This document shows positions 43,034-52,044 of a stretch of DNA of 64,000 nt, in pieces. The position numbers and the translations under genes were made by a program. Source of the DNA: Bacteroidales bacterium (GTDB lineage: Bacteria > Bacteroidota > Bacteroidia > Bacteroidales > Muribaculaceae); assembly GCA_900768685.1 (NCBI GenBank), contig CAAGDX010000034.1, forward strand, positions 62,001 to 126,000. Reading direction: 5' to 3'. Numbering within the stretch: position 1 is the first letter of the stretch; every line of letters begins with the position of its first letter. Under the pieces are notes generated by a model. That model had not been told where the DNA came from and ran no database searches. It saw nothing but the letters and a program-made list of their open reading frames with translations.

Positions 43034-44662
43034 ATGAAACTGAAATCTTTTTTCTCGGCAATAGCAATGCTGGCAGCGATAGATGCTGCGGCTTGCACGA
43101 GCCTTATTGCAACTCGTAGTGCAACTGAAGACAATAGTAATTTTATCACATACGCGGCAGACTCTCATGTGCTTTACGGCGAGCTGTACAATTATCCTGC
43201 TGCTGACTATCCTGAAGGTGCAATGAGAATTGTACGCGAATGGGATACAAATGCGTATCTTGGTGTTATTCCGGAAGTTAGCCATACATATCAGGTTATC
43301 GGCAACATGAACGAGCACGGACTTGCTATTTCAGAATCCACTTGGGGCGGACTTGAAGAACTCGGTGCTCCAAATGGTATTATCGACTATGGTTCACTGA
43401 TTTACATTGCTCTCCAGCGATGCAAAACGGCACGCGAGGCTATTAGCGTAATGACTTCACTCGTAGAGGAATACGGCTATGCATCTTCCGGTGAATCATT
43501 CTCTATTGCAGATGCGGATGAGGTGTGGATTATGGAAATGATTGGCAAAGGAAAAGATGAAAAAGGAGCAGTTTGGGTGGCACGTCGTATTCCGGACGGA
43601 TACATCTCCGGTCATGCAAACCATGCTCGCATACATAAATTTCCGCTCAATGACCCGGAAACGCTTTATTCCAAAGATGTGATTTCTTTTGCTCGCAAAA
43701 AAGGCTACTTTAAGGGCAAAGATGAGGATTTTGATTTCTCTAAGGCTTACGCTGTGACGGATTTCGGTGCTCTCCGCGGCTGTGATGCACGAGTTTGGGC
43801 ATTTTTCAATAAGTTTACAGACAATGCCGAGCAATACCTCACATGGATAAACGAGGGTAAGGGCGAACCAATGCCACTTTGGGTGAAACCAAACCGCAAA
43901 CTCACCGCAGAAGATATGAAATGGATGATGCGTGACCATTTTGAGGATACTCCGTTTGATATGACAAAAGATGCCGGTGCCGGTCCTTTCAATGTGCCTT
44001 ACCGTTACCGCCCTATGACGTTTAAGATAGACGGCAAAGAATACACAAATGAACGTGCTATAGCAACTCAGCAGACAGGCTTCTCTTTCGTGGCACAGCT
44101 CCGCAAAGACGTGCCGGAAGCTATGCGTGGTATTCTCTGGTTTGGTACGGACGATGCAAATACCTGTGTGTATCTGCCTATCCTTTGCAAAGTTACACGC
44201 ACTCCGCGTCAGCTGGGCAAAGGCGATATCGTTACTTTGGACTGGGATGCAAACTTCTGGGTGAACAATTATGTTGCTAACCAGGCATACAGCCGCTACA
44301 GCCGAATGATTCCGGATATCCGCAAAGTGCAGTCTGAACTTGAAACAGCTATCGTTCTGGAAGTTAAGGCTCTTGAAAAAGACCCGGAAATGAATGATGC
44401 CGCCAAAGCTAAAGTGAAAGCACAAGCACTTGCCGACAAATGGGCGGCAAAAGCCACGGAAGACTATAAAAAACTCGGTGACTATCTCTTTGTTAAGCAC
44501 CTTGACGGCAATGTGAAGAAAGAAGATGAAAACGGCTTTATTTACAGCAAAGACGGTATGCCGGTTTATCCTAACTTCCCGGGCTACGACAATGAGGAAT
44601 ATCTCCGCGAGATTGTTCGCTCTGCAGGTGACAGACTGGAAGTAAAAGAACCGCAGAAATAA
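43034..44662 (+). CDS. C69 family dipeptidase (N-terminal nucleophile hydrolase)
   Basis: A 542-residue exported peptidase of family C69. The signal peptide is removed just before Cys21 (AAACTSLIATRSAT), which becomes the N-terminal nucleophile. Other family stretches are ESTWGGLEEL near residue 101, FSIADADEVWIMEMIGKG near 155 and ISGHANHARIHKF near 190. It hydrolyses dipeptides or short peptides, probably in the periplasm, and may help use dietary or host peptides. The C-terminal 90 residues are helical. It follows an inactive-looking paralogue. Confidence 0.92.
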   Translation: MKLKSFFSAIAMLAAIDAAACTSLIATRSATEDNSNFITYAADSHVLYGELYNYPAADYPEGAMRIVREWDTNAYLGVIPEVSHTYQVIGNMNEHGLAISESTWGGLEELGAPNGIIDYGSLIYIALQRCKTAREAISVMTSLVEEYGYASSGESFSIADADEVWIMEMIGKGKDEKGAVWVARRIPDGYISGHANHARIHKFPLNDPETLYSKDVISFARKKGYFKGKDEDFDFSKAYAVTDFGALRGCDARVWAFFNKFTDNAEQYLTWINEGKGEPMPLWVKPNRKLTAEDMKWMMRDHFEDTPFDMTKDAGAGPFNVPYRYRPMTFKIDGKEYTNERAIATQQTGFSFVAQLRKDVPEAMRGILWFGTDDANTCVYLPILCKVTRTPRQLGKGDIVTLDWDANFWVNNYVANQAYSRYSRMIPDIRKVQSELETAIVLEVKALEKDPEMNDAAKAKVKAQALADKWAAKATEDYKKLGDYLFVKHLDGNVKKEDENGFIYSKDGMPVYPNFPGYDNEEYLREIVRSAGDRLEVKEPQK

Positions 44663-44727
44663 TAGCTTAAATTCATTTTGATATAAGATTTTTTTGCAGA
44701 AACATTCTGTATAATATAGGGTAAAAG

Positions 44728-45687
44728 ATGACATATCTTCTTCTTGTTGTAGGCTTGGCACTGCTTCTGCTCGGAGCAAATTTCCTGGTGGAATCCTCAG
44801 TTGCACTGGCACAAAAAGCAAAAATATCTAATTTTGTTATCGGTCTCACAATAGTGGGAATGGGAACGTCTTCGCCGGAGCTGTTTGTGTCTGTTTCCGG
44901 AGCACTACAGGGAGCCGGAGATATAGCAATAGGTAATGTTGTGGGTTCAAATATTTGCAATATTCTGCTTATCCTCGGTCTTACGGCTGCAATCTTCCCT
45001 TTCTCTATTGAAAGAACCACTTATAGGCGAGATATTCCGTTTGCCATTCTCGCTACACTGCTTGTGGTGGCATTTGTGAACGATAGTTTTATTACAGGCA
45101 AGGCAAATATGCTTAGCCGACTTGATGCGGCGGTTTTGCTGGTAGTGTTTGCGATTTATATGGCGTATGTGATAATAAAGGACCGTCAGTCCGGAGCGGA
45201 GAGCGAAGAATGTAGCTCCATGCTTAGTGGCAGAAATACGTATCTCCTTGTTTTTATAGCCGTTACGTCGCTTACTATCCTTATTTGCGGCGGTAACCTG
45301 TTTCTTGCATCTGCCATAGATGTGGCAAAAGCATGGGGAATGAGCGATGCCGTGATAGCGATAACAATTGTGGCTGTGGGTACTTCCTTGCCGGAGCTTA
45401 TCACTTCTGTAGTGGCGGCAGTGAAGAAAAACACTCAGTTGGCACTTGGCAATGCCATAGGCTCAAACATATTCAATTTGCTGCTGATACTCGGTGTGAC
45501 AGGTTTAATATCTCCGTTTGAAACAAACTCTATCGGGCTTGTGGATTATGCGGTGATGGCTCTTGCCATACTCATGACATTTGCGGTGGTGTTTACGTTC
45601 GGAAAACGCAAATTTGACAGGATAGAAGGCATTATCTTCCTGGCGGTTTACGTTTCTTATATCACATACTTGCTTCTGAAATTATGA
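44728..45687 (+). CDS. Calcium/sodium antiporter (CaCA, YrbG type)
   Basis: A 319-residue inner-membrane exchanger with about ten helices. It holds the two inverted alpha-repeats of the cation/Ca2+ antiporter superfamily: GMGTSSPELFVSVSGAL with GNVVGSNICNILLILG near residues 43-90, and AVGTSLPELITSVVAA with GNAIGSNIFNLLLILG near 212-255. The Glu of each SPEL/LPEL motif coordinates the ion. It expels Ca2+ in exchange for Na+ (or K+). It ends before a 515-base non-coding gap. Confidence 0.92.
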   Translation: MTYLLLVVGLALLLLGANFLVESSVALAQKAKISNFVIGLTIVGMGTSSPELFVSVSGALQGAGDIAIGNVVGSNICNILLILGLTAAIFPFSIERTTYRRDIPFAILATLLVVAFVNDSFITGKANMLSRLDAAVLLVVFAIYMAYVIIKDRQSGAESEECSSMLSGRNTYLLVFIAVTSLTILICGGNLFLASAIDVAKAWGMSDAVIAITIVAVGTSLPELITSVVAAVKKNTQLALGNAIGSNIFNLLLILGVTGLISPFETNSIGLVDYAVMALAILMTFAVVFTFGKRKFDRIEGIIFLAVYVSYITYLLLKL

Positions 45688-45717
45688 CTTTAACATTTTT
45701 TTAGAAGTTAATATTAA

Positions 45718-45876
45718 ACCTTTTTGTCGGAACTCGGTCAAAAAGGTAAATAATAAAACAAACACTAAATATCTTCGGAAGCCACCGTGACGGTTCCGTC
45801 CGACAGAGTTTCAAAAAATATTCATCGTATAGCACGATATAATAGAGGTCAGGGGTCTAAAGGTTTTAGACCCCTG
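45718..45876. other. Hairpin cluster in the gap before exbB
   Basis: The gap 45688-46202 has no gene. ACCTTTTTG (45718) pairs CAAAAAGGT (45739). ATCGT/ACGAT form a small stem near 45824-45838. CAGGGGTCTAAA (45850-45861) pairs TTTAGACCCCTG (45865-45876), a perfect 12-base stem with a 3-base loop. The last has no T run on either side, so it is not a classical terminator. It could be a small RNA or mRNA 3' structure of the antiporter gene. The A-rich stretch 46060-46200 is the exbB leader. Confidence 0.4.
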
Positions 45877-46001
45877 GTCGCATTTATGTGATACTGCTTG
45901 ATAACAAATAATAAAACCGGACTTCAAACGTTATATATTAGTAGAAAATCATAAAAAACTTAAAAATTGCGTGTCAAAAAAGAAAAAAGTGGGCGGAAAA
46001 T

Positions 46002-46032
46002 TTTGTTTTTTGAAAATGTATAGATACTTTTG
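46002..46032 (+). promoter_or_regulatory. Promoter of the exbB-exbD-exbD-tonB operon
   Basis: TTTG (46002-46005), 19 bases, TACTTTTG (46025-46032): a full match. It implies an A-rich, C-A-A-repeated leader of about 165 bases before exbB. Confidence 0.75.
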
Positions 46033-46202
46033 CAATAGTGTTTCGATTTAAGTGTCGAGCAACAACCAAAAAACAGTAACTAACAACAAAAAACAAAAAA
46101 ACAAGTACCTTAAGAAAAAGACCGTAAAAAACAAAACTCAAGCAAAAATTTAATTAACACTAATCAATAATTATTAATAACATTATCAAAGTAATTTCAA
46201 TT

Positions 46203-47057
46203 ATGGAAAAGCCCTCTCAAAAAGCTGCATTAGTTGCAGGTGGCAATGTTCGTGGTATCAAGAATGCTTTCTTGGTAATCGTTGTATGTTTTTTAATCGC
46301 TGTATGTTTCTTCCTTTTCGTTTGTGGTGCTCCAAGCCACTTTGAATTTGAAGGAGAAGTTGGTGCATCAATGTGGTTCGCAGACGAATCCATCAAGTAT
46401 CACCCGATTGACCTTATCGGTACAATCTTCAAAGGTGGTATTATCGTGCCTATTCTTCAAACTCTCTTCTTGACAGTTATCGTTCTTTCTGTAGAACGTG
46501 CTTTCGCTATCTCAAGTGCAAAAGGTAAAGGTGACATCACAAAATTCGTGAAAGAAGTTAAAGCTTGCCTCGTTAAAAACGATATCGCTGCAGCTCAAGC
46601 ACTCTGCGAAAAACAGCGTGGTTCTGTAGCAGCTGTTGTTTACGCAGCTCTCGTTCGCTACAAAGAAATGGACGAAAACACAGTGCTTTCTAAAGAACAA
46701 AAAATCGCTAACCTCCAGAAAGAAGTTGAAGAAGCTACTGCAATGGAAATGCCTTCACTCCAGCAGAACCTCCCAATCGTAGCAACTCTTACTACTCTTG
46801 GTACTCTCGTCGGACTTCTCGGTACTGTAATCGGTATGATCAAGTCATTCCAGGCTCTTTCTGCATCAGGTGCTCCTGACTCAACAGAACTTTCAACAGG
46901 TATCTCTGAAGCACTTGTGAACACTGCCTTCGGTATCGCAACAGGTGCATTCGCAGTTATCTCTTACAACTTCTACACAAACAAAATCGATAACCTTACT
47001 TACGCTATCGACGAGATTGGCTACTCAATCGTTCAAACATTTGCAGCTAATCACTAA
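46203..47057 (+). CDS. exbB: MotA/TolQ/ExbB proton channel protein
   Basis: A 284-residue inner-membrane subunit of the proton-driven TonB motor. Three membrane helices lie near residues 22-44, 78-98 and 195-260 region (two helices). The family core is LPIVATLTTLGTLVGLLGTVIGMIKSF near 195-221, then GISEALVNTAFGIATGAFAVI near 235-256. The signature Thr/Gly residues of the proton path are retained. It is the first gene of the operon. The codons are strongly biased, suggesting high expression. Confidence 0.93.
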   Translation: MEKPSQKAALVAGGNVRGIKNAFLVIVVCFLIAVCFFLFVCGAPSHFEFEGEVGASMWFADESIKYHPIDLIGTIFKGGIIVPILQTLFLTVIVLSVERAFAISSAKGKGDITKFVKEVKACLVKNDIAAAQALCEKQRGSVAAVVYAALVRYKEMDENTVLSKEQKIANLQKEVEEATAMEMPSLQQNLPIVATLTTLGTLVGLLGTVIGMIKSFQALSASGAPDSTELSTGISEALVNTAFGIATGAFAVISYNFYTNKIDNLTYAIDEIGYSIVQTFAANH

Positions 47058-47108
47058 TCCCTATTTTCCTATTTTAATAATTCATTCACAATTAAAAAAA
47101 GGTAAAAT

Positions 47109-47843
47109 ATGGGCAAAGTAAAAATAAAAAGAAAGAGTACGCTCATCGACATGACCGCGATGAGTGACGTAACCGTTCTTTTGCTTACTTTCTTCATGTT
47201 GACCTCAACATTCCTTACTAAAGAGCCGGTTACGGTGATTACACCGTCTTCCGTTTCTGAAATCAAGGTGCCGACTTCTAACGTCGCTTCCATCCTTGTA
47301 AGCCCTGAAGGTAAGGTTTTCATCTCTATCTTAGGTGAAGCAGACCTTGACGCATACGATGAATCTTGGTCTTCCGAATCCGTTCGTAAAGAGGCTCTTC
47401 TTGCAGCCGCTAAGCGATATGAAGAGGTAACAGGCAAAAAAACTAATCTTACTCAATTAGACGCAGATAAATTTGCAAAAATAGGTACTTTCGGCGTTCC
47501 ATTGGCTGTTATGCACGAATTCCTCGCTCTTGACCAAACAAAGCAGGATGAGTTCGTTTCAAACATGGAAAATCCACAAGCCGGCATTCCTATGACGGAA
47601 ATCGTTTTCCAAGACGCTTCCGGTGCAAAGGAAATTACAAACGAATTCCAAATCTGGATGCGTGCTATCTATAACTCTTCTAACGAGAACCTTAGAGACG
47701 CAATGAAGAAAGGTGAAGGAATCGCTGTAAAAGCAGATGCTGTCACAAACTACAAGACAATCCACGGTGTTCTTGACAACTTGCAGACAATCAAGATGAA
47801 CCGTTTTAGTGTAATGACTGCTCTAAAAACTGAAAACGATTAA
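47109..47843 (+). CDS. exbD: ExbD/TolR family protein, copy 1
   Basis: A 244-residue ExbD-type subunit. It has a short cytosolic start, then one membrane helix carrying the proton-relay Asp (LIDMTAMSDVTVLLLTFFML, residues 13-32). The periplasmic part is about 210 residues, longer than the roughly 100 of classical ExbD, with a helical insert between about 80 and 170. The C-terminal end (YKTIHGVLDNLQTIKMNRFSVMTAL) matches the ExbD 'K-x-V-x-x-V-L-D-x-L' region. It is 51 bases after exbB. Confidence 0.9.
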   Translation: MGKVKIKRKSTLIDMTAMSDVTVLLLTFFMLTSTFLTKEPVTVITPSSVSEIKVPTSNVASILVSPEGKVFISILGEADLDAYDESWSSESVRKEALLAAAKRYEEVTGKKTNLTQLDADKFAKIGTFGVPLAVMHEFLALDQTKQDEFVSNMENPQAGIPMTEIVFQDASGAKEITNEFQIWMRAIYNSSNENLRDAMKKGEGIAVKADAVTNYKTIHGVLDNLQTIKMNRFSVMTALKTEND

Positions 47844-47848
47844 TCATT

Positions 47849-48592
47849 ATGGCACAAATAGAACAATCCGGCGGCGACAAAAAGAAAAAAGGCGCCCAGA
47901 AAAAGATGAGTATCCACGTGGACTTTACTCCGATGGTGGATATGAACATGCTTTTGATTACGTTCTTCATGCTCTGTACCACTATGATTAAGTCACAGAC
48001 GCTCAATATCTCATTGCCTTCCAATGAGAAAATTGAAAGCGAAGAACAACAGTCTAAAGCTAAAAACTCTGAAGCTATCACTCTTATCCTTACCACTGAA
48101 CGTGATGCCAAAGGCAACATCAAAGAGGACGGACAAGGTGCTATGAACATTATCTACTACTACGAAGGTAAACCTTTCGTGGATGATAAAGACAAAGACG
48201 GACTTATTGACCCATCTCCGGACGGCTACGGTGTAGTTCACGCAGAACGTTTCGTAGGTAACGCAGGCGGTGTGGAACAAGGTATCCGTAAAATCCTTCA
48301 TAATAAAAACAAGGAAGCTCTTGCTAAAATCAACGAGCAGAAAAAACTCTGGCGCGACAAACAGATTTCCGATGAGGAATATCAAAAACGTGCTAAAGAA
48401 ATCCGTAACGACTCTACACTCGTTCGTCCTGTAGTTATTATCAAGGCTACTCCGGAAGCATCTTGGGAAAGTGTGATTACAGCACTTGATGAAATGCAGA
48501 TTAACCAGATTTCTCGTTATCAGATTGATAACATCAACCAAGTTGACTCTGCAATGATTCTTGACTATATTGCAAAAAATCCTAAACACTAA
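47849..48592 (+). CDS. exbD: ExbD/TolR family protein, copy 2
   Basis: A 247-residue ExbD paralogue, 5 bases after the first. The N-terminal membrane helix has the conserved Asp in VDFTPMVDMNMLLITFFML (residues 25-43). An inserted periplasmic segment (about 80-175; EGKPFVDDKDKDGLIDPSPD resembles a calcium-loop) precedes the core ending VVIIKATPEASWESVITALDEM. Heteromeric ExbD pairs with one ExbB are common in Bacteroidetes. Confidence 0.9.
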   Translation: MAQIEQSGGDKKKKGAQKKMSIHVDFTPMVDMNMLLITFFMLCTTMIKSQTLNISLPSNEKIESEEQQSKAKNSEAITLILTTERDAKGNIKEDGQGAMNIIYYYEGKPFVDDKDKDGLIDPSPDGYGVVHAERFVGNAGGVEQGIRKILHNKNKEALAKINEQKKLWRDKQISDEEYQKRAKEIRNDSTLVRPVVIIKATPEASWESVITALDEMQINQISRYQIDNINQVDSAMILDYIAKNPKH

Positions 48593-48636
48593 TGTGATGA
48601 TTGACTATATTATTAACCTATTAAAATCGTAAGAAA

Positions 48637-49497
48637 ATGGCACAAGATGTAGATCTTTCATCAAGAGAGTGGCGCGACCTGGTATTTGAAGGTAAAAACA
48701 AGCAATTCGGTGCTTACAAACTCCGTGAAGCATCTGATGCCCGCCACAATAAAGCAGTGTTATTCACAGTTATCGGACTTATCGTTGTCCTTCTCCTCGC
48801 TTGGGTATATGGTATGTATAACGACTACCGTATCGCTCAGAAAGAAGCAGAGTTGAAACTTCTTGCTGAACAGCAAGCTATGGCTGCTCTCGTTGAAGAA
48901 GAAACTCAAGAGGAAGAAGAGGAAGAAGTACAGCAGAGAGTTGAAGAGCAAAAACCTGAAGTTCTTCCTGAAGAAGTACTTAACACAATGAAGGCAACTG
49001 AAATCGCTATCGCTGATGACGACGAAGTTGTTGAAGAAATTAAGTCTCAGGACGAAATCAAGGAAACTCAAACCGCTCTCGGTTCTACAAACTTTGATAA
49101 AGGTACAGACGATATCAACGTTGTACGTGAATATAAGGACGAAGTTATAGTTGAAGAAAAGGCTCCGGAACCTGAACAGGTATTCCAATCTGTAGAACAG
49201 ATGCCTCAGTTCCCGGGTGGTGAAGCAGAACTTATGAAGTATATCGCAGACCACCTCCGTTACCCGACAATGGCAGCTGAAAACAATATCCAAGGACGTG
49301 TTGTAGTTCAATTCGTTGTAACTAAAACAGGTGATATTGGTGAAGTGAAAGTTGTTCGTAGCCGTGACGTTGACCTTGATAAAGAAGCTGTCAGAGTTGT
49401 TAAATCTCTGCCTAAGTTTATCCCGGGTCGTATGAACGGTCAGCCGGTTAACGTATGGTACACTCTTCCAATTAACTTCAAACTCCAAGGTGTATAA
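48637..49497 (+). CDS. tonB: Energy transducer TonB
   Basis: A 286-residue TonB. One membrane helix lies near residues 45-65 (VLFTVIGLIVVLLLAWVYGM), followed by a Glu/Val-rich periplasmic linker (about 85-175) in place of the usual Pro-rich one. The C-terminal domain (about 190-285) has MPQFPGGEAELMKYIADHLRYP and the end PVNVWYTLPINFKLQG that engages TonB boxes of outer-membrane receptors. It closes the operon and is followed by a terminator. Confidence 0.94.
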   Translation: MAQDVDLSSREWRDLVFEGKNKQFGAYKLREASDARHNKAVLFTVIGLIVVLLLAWVYGMYNDYRIAQKEAELKLLAEQQAMAALVEEETQEEEEEEVQQRVEEQKPEVLPEEVLNTMKATEIAIADDDEVVEEIKSQDEIKETQTALGSTNFDKGTDDINVVREYKDEVIVEEKAPEPEQVFQSVEQMPQFPGGEAELMKYIADHLRYPTMAAENNIQGRVVVQFVVTKTGDIGEVKVVRSRDVDLDKEAVRVVKSLPKFIPGRMNGQPVNVWYTLPINFKLQGV

Positions 49498-49535
49498 AAA
49501 AGAAACTATAGAGTTTTAATATTTATAACCGATTA

Positions 49536-49573
49536 AGAAGCCCGACAGATTTCTGCCGGGTTTCTTTTTTTTA
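49536..49573 (+). terminator. Terminator after tonB
   Basis: AGAAGCCCG pairs CGGGTTTCT with an inner CAGA/TCTG, followed by a run of eight T. Confidence 0.9.
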
Positions 49574-49710
49574 TACGATTTTGCACATGATTGCTCCAAC
49601 AGATGTTTGGCACTATTTTTGTATGTTCGTAAATAAAAATTGAGGGCTTTTCAAACTTTTTTATGAATTAAACCATGTAGTATTAAAATAGTCTAAAATG
49701 TAAAATTTTG

Positions 49711-49741
49711 TTTGCGGATTGAGAAATATACCGTATATTTG
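49711..49741 (+). promoter_or_regulatory. Promoter of the DegP gene
   Basis: TTTG (49711-49714), 19 bases, TATATTTG (49734-49741): a full match, about 55 bases before the ATG. Confidence 0.8.
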
Positions 49742-49796
49742 CACTTGAAAAGTTAAATATTAACTTAAAAATTTGTGAATTTAACATTTAAGCGAT

Positions 49797-51308
49797 ATGA
49801 AACCAATAGTAAAAACATCACTCGTAGCCGGAGCAGTAGCAGTAATCAGTTCTGTTGCTACATTTTTTGTACTCGGCAGCACCACAGCCGGCAAGACTGA
49901 ATTTCCTCTTTTCACGGAATCAGGTTCATTGCACAGAGTAGTAGATTCAGATGTTGAAAAAATACCGGATTTTGTGTCAGCAGCAGAATCTACCGTGAAC
50001 GGTGTGGTAAGTATTAAGTCTTACTCTACACAGACTGAAAGTTATTCTTTTTCATCACCATTCAGTGACCCTCTTTTTGAATATTTCTTTGGTGGCGAGT
50101 CACAGCGTCGCAAACAGCAGCAACAGCAGGAACCGGAGCAGCGTCAAACAGGTCTTGGTTCAGGTGTAATCATCAGTGAAGACGGATATATCGTTACTAA
50201 TAATCACGTTATTGAAAATGCGGATCGCCTTGAAGTTACCCTCAATGATAACCGCACTTTTAATGCCACTGTGATAGGTGCAGATGAAAATACGGACTTG
50301 GCACTCATAAAGATAGACGCTGAAAAACTCCACGTTATTCCTATCGGTGATTCAGATGCAATCAAGGTTGGAGAATGGGTGATTGCAGTGGGCAATCCAT
50401 TCGGATTTACGTCAACGGTTACAAAAGGTATTGTAAGTGCTAAAGCACGAAATATTTCATCTCTTACTCAGATGCGTAGCAGCGGAATCCAGTCTTATAT
50501 CCAAACGGACGCTGCAGTGAATCCGGGCAACTCCGGTGGCGCACTTGTAAATCTTGCAGGTGAACTTATCGGTATCAACACCGCTATTTACAGTCAGACA
50601 GGTTCATTCACAGGCTATTCTTTTGCAATCCCAACTTCTATTGTGAAGAAAGTTATCACAGACTTGAAGCAGTATGGTGTGGTTCAACGTGCTATCCTCG
50701 GTATCTCTTTCCGCGAACTTACTTCAGACCTTGCACGTGAAAAGGGCATTACTGCAATCTCCGGCGGACTTTATGTAGGCTCCGTTGAGCCGCGTAGCGG
50801 TGCACAGGAGGCAGGTCTCAAGGAAGGTGACGTTATTGTTTCTATAGACGAAACTCAGACCATCAACACTGCACAGCTTCAGGAAGCTATTGCAAAACAC
50901 AGCCCGGGTGACAAAGTGGATATTACTTACTATCGTGACAATAAAAAGCATACAGCACAGGTAACTCTGCGTAACTCTCTCGGCAATACGGACGTTACTC
51001 GTTCCGGCAATGTGCTTGAACTCGGTTGTACTCTTGAAGCTGCATCAGAGGAAACACTTGCACAGATTGGCATTTCAAACGGTGTCCAAGTGAAAGAACT
51101 CAAAGACGGCAAGTTTAAAGATGCCGGTGTAAAAGAAGGCTTTATAATTGTGGAAATAAACAATAGCCGTGTTTCTTCTGCAGACGATGTGGAAAGAATA
51201 TATAAAGCAATCATGCAAAGTGGTCCGGAGTACGACAAGGTAATGTTTATCACCGGATTTTACCCAACAGGGCGTAAATTCTATTACGCAGTGGATTTGG
51301 CAGAATAA
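49797..51308 (+). CDS. degP: DegP/HtrA (Do-type) periplasmic serine protease
   Basis: A 503-residue trypsin-fold protease that clears misfolded envelope proteins. An N-terminal signal or anchor helix (about 7-27) is followed by a Gln-rich linker (RRKQQQQQEPEQRQ near 102-115). The catalytic triad is His in TNNHVIENA near 142, Asp in ENTDLALIKI near 171 and Ser in NPGNSGGALVN near 247. Two PDZ domains follow (about 295-385 and 400-500). It complements the BamA/Skp group encoded upstream. Confidence 0.95.
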   Translation: MKPIVKTSLVAGAVAVISSVATFFVLGSTTAGKTEFPLFTESGSLHRVVDSDVEKIPDFVSAAESTVNGVVSIKSYSTQTESYSFSSPFSDPLFEYFFGGESQRRKQQQQQEPEQRQTGLGSGVIISEDGYIVTNNHVIENADRLEVTLNDNRTFNATVIGADENTDLALIKIDAEKLHVIPIGDSDAIKVGEWVIAVGNPFGFTSTVTKGIVSAKARNISSLTQMRSSGIQSYIQTDAAVNPGNSGGALVNLAGELIGINTAIYSQTGSFTGYSFAIPTSIVKKVITDLKQYGVVQRAILGISFRELTSDLAREKGITAISGGLYVGSVEPRSGAQEAGLKEGDVIVSIDETQTINTAQLQEAIAKHSPGDKVDITYYRDNKKHTAQVTLRNSLGNTDVTRSGNVLELGCTLEAASEETLAQIGISNGVQVKELKDGKFKDAGVKEGFIIVEINNSRVSSADDVERIYKAIMQSGPEYDKVMFITGFYPTGRKFYYAVDLAE

Positions 51309-51339
51309 AGAAACTTTCCCTTTCATTGCAAATAATGGC

Positions 51340-51380
51340 GGCGAATGTCACTCTGAGTGATGTTCGCCGTCACTCTTTTA
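51340..51380 (+). terminator. Terminator after degP
   Basis: GGCGAA (51340-51345) pairs TTCGCC (51363-51368) and the inner TCACTC pairs GAGTGA, followed by GTCACTCTTTTAT. Confidence 0.75.
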
Positions 51381-51546
51381 TGCCAATGCAGTGTTTGAAG
51401 TAAGAAACAGGCTCTAATAATGGGGGAAAGGTGGAAAAATGTGGCAGATTCTACATGCAAGTGCAAAATTCAGCAATCTTAATGTTTTCTGAGGGTAATC
51501 AAAATTTTTTAATAACAATATATTTTCCAATCCCGAAAATTATTTA

Positions 51547-51554
51547 TACCTTTG
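51547..51554 (+). promoter_or_regulatory. -7 box of the riboswitch transcript
   Basis: TACCTTTG. Transcription would start near 51561, exactly at the first stem of the riboswitch. The -33 region is T-rich (TTTT near 51523) rather than TTTG. Confidence 0.6.
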
Positions 51555-51559
51555 CAGCG

Positions 51560-51743
51560 AAATGGTGCCAGCAAGCCGTTCGATAGAGAATCCGGTGAGG
51601 CTCAAATGGGAATCAGGTGAAAATCCTGGACAGTCCCGCTGCTGTAAGTTTCAGTAAAACCGTTGTGGCAATAAGTCACTGGGAAATCCACAAACCCGGG
51701 AAGGCGTCACATCAATAGAAACAAGTCAGAATACCTGCCATTT
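51560..51743 (+). promoter_or_regulatory. Cobalamin (B12) riboswitch
   Basis: The conserved cobalamin aptamer parts are in order. The closing stem AAATGG (51560-51565) pairs CCATTT (51738-51743). GAATCCGGTGAGG and GAATCAGGTGAAAATCCTGG follow, then ACAGTCCCGCTGCTGTAAG (the binding core). AAGTCACTGGG and CCCGGGAAGGCG come next, and AGTCAGAATACCTGCC is the B12 box at about 51724-51739. Binding of adenosylcobalamin normally shuts down the downstream gene, here the DUF4465 lipoprotein. Confidence 0.92.
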
Positions 51744-51931
51744 CAGTGTTATCTGCCTATGCTTGCGCGGACGAGTTAGGATAATAACTTTAGTGTCGGA
51801 GTGGACTTTGTACGGCATTTGGAATTATTATTTTGAATCTATTTAGTGCATTTAGGCTCATAACGCTTGAAATTACGGATAAAAGCGGTTTGGGCTTATC
51901 TCTTTTTCTTGGGGATATCAGCGTAGCCTAT

Positions 51932-52043
51932 TTGCCGGGAAATTAAATACTTGTATTATTTAATTTATATGGTAGCCGCAGGAAGAGTTTGCGCTGTGCT
52001 TTTCCTGTGAGTTGCCGGGAAATAGAAAGTTTATTTAATTTAT
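51932..52043 (+). repeat. Duplicated leader segment between riboswitch and DUF4465 gene
   Basis: TTGCCGGGAAAT occurs at 51932 and 52012, and TATTTAATTTAT at 51957 and 52032. Each pair precedes an ATG: the first opens a 13-codon frame (51969-52010, Met-Val-Ala-Ala-Gly-Arg, then stop), the second is the real gene start. The rest of 51744-52044 shows no gene. Confidence 0.6.
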
Positions 52044-52044
52044 T

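Noticed and set aside
43496..44821. A 441-codon frame on the minus strand opposite the C69 dipeptidase gene.
   Set aside because: Shadow frame across an intact peptidase gene and into the antiporter; no family resemblance or signals.
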